Assembly (NCBI GenBank): GCA_028817795.1
Contig: JAPPOU010000123.1
Location: 1-42,499, forward strand
Direction of reading: 5' to 3'
Length of the DNA: 42,499 bases
From: Alphaproteobacteria bacterium
GTDB taxonomy: Bacteria > Pseudomonadota > Alphaproteobacteria > Micavibrionales > UBA2020
The position numbers and the translations under genes are program-made. Position 1 is the first letter of the stretch. Each line of letters begins with the position of its first letter. Positions 40,705 to 42,499 of the stretch are shown in pieces. The notes below the pieces were generated by a model. It did not search any database, was not told where the DNA came from, and was given only the letters and a program-made list of their open reading frames with translations.

Positions 40705-42499
<1,795 letters not shown>

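Overview
The window reads as an alphaproteobacterial chromosome segment of roughly 50-55% GC. The strongest indicators are families largely confined to that class (TrcR/DUF1013, DUF1192, DUF3126), the split pntAA-pntAB-pntB transhydrogenase, COQ9 together with an ABC1/UbiB-type kinase, and a complete System I cytochrome c maturation operon. Several accessory genes (ankyrin proteins, a lone DotI/IcmL-like exported protein, a prepilin-like protein) would suit a Micavibrio-like or Rhodospirillales-related lineage, but the genus cannot be fixed from sequence reading alone. I see no tRNA, rRNA, CRISPR array, prophage or insertion sequence, and no stretch above about 300 bases without a gene.

Layout. 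1-2.8 kb: a truncated membrane sensor whose HisKA-like segment carries Glu where the phosphoacceptor His should be, a small Cys-containing partner gene, and a divergent winged-helix regulator coupled to a prepilin-like gene with an EF-hand-type loop. 2.8-6.7 kb: trcR, a Sel1-repeat membrane protein, a quinone oxidoreductase, a DUF1192 gene and an exported DotI/IcmL-like protein. 6.7-9.4 kb: aconitase (acnA). 9.4-9.6 kb: a compact structured-RNA candidate (promoter-like boxes, two hairpins and a 12-bp terminator hairpin). 9.6-15.6 kb: ccmABCDEFGHI, with almost every junction overlapping, a complete heme delivery and apocytochrome reduction/ligation pathway. 15.7-17.6 kb: three translationally coupled ankyrin genes. 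17.6-25 kb: an HExxH protein and COQ9, M3B peptidase 1 with a PAS-GGDEF cyclase, two more ankyrin genes on the minus strand, and M3B peptidase 2. 25-29.4 kb: ABC1 kinase and pntAA-pntAB-pntB. 29.4-34 kb: Nudix hydrolase, alpha/beta hydrolase, DUF4139 protein, small proteins and a palindromic intergenic element. 34-42.5 kb: aminotransferase, asd, a cytosolic hybrid kinase, DUF3126, an exported propeller-like protein, tdk, DUF805 and the C-terminal half of gyrB.

Functional threads. Much of the window serves respiration and redox metabolism (ccm operon, aconitase, transhydrogenase, COQ9/ABC1, quinone oxidoreductase). A second thread is accessory: five ankyrin proteins in two separated clusters share a basic C-terminal tail outside the ankyrin fold, and lie in the same window as an orphan DotI/IcmL-like protein. 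This tail and the RNA element upstream of ccmA are the observations I consider most worth pursuing.
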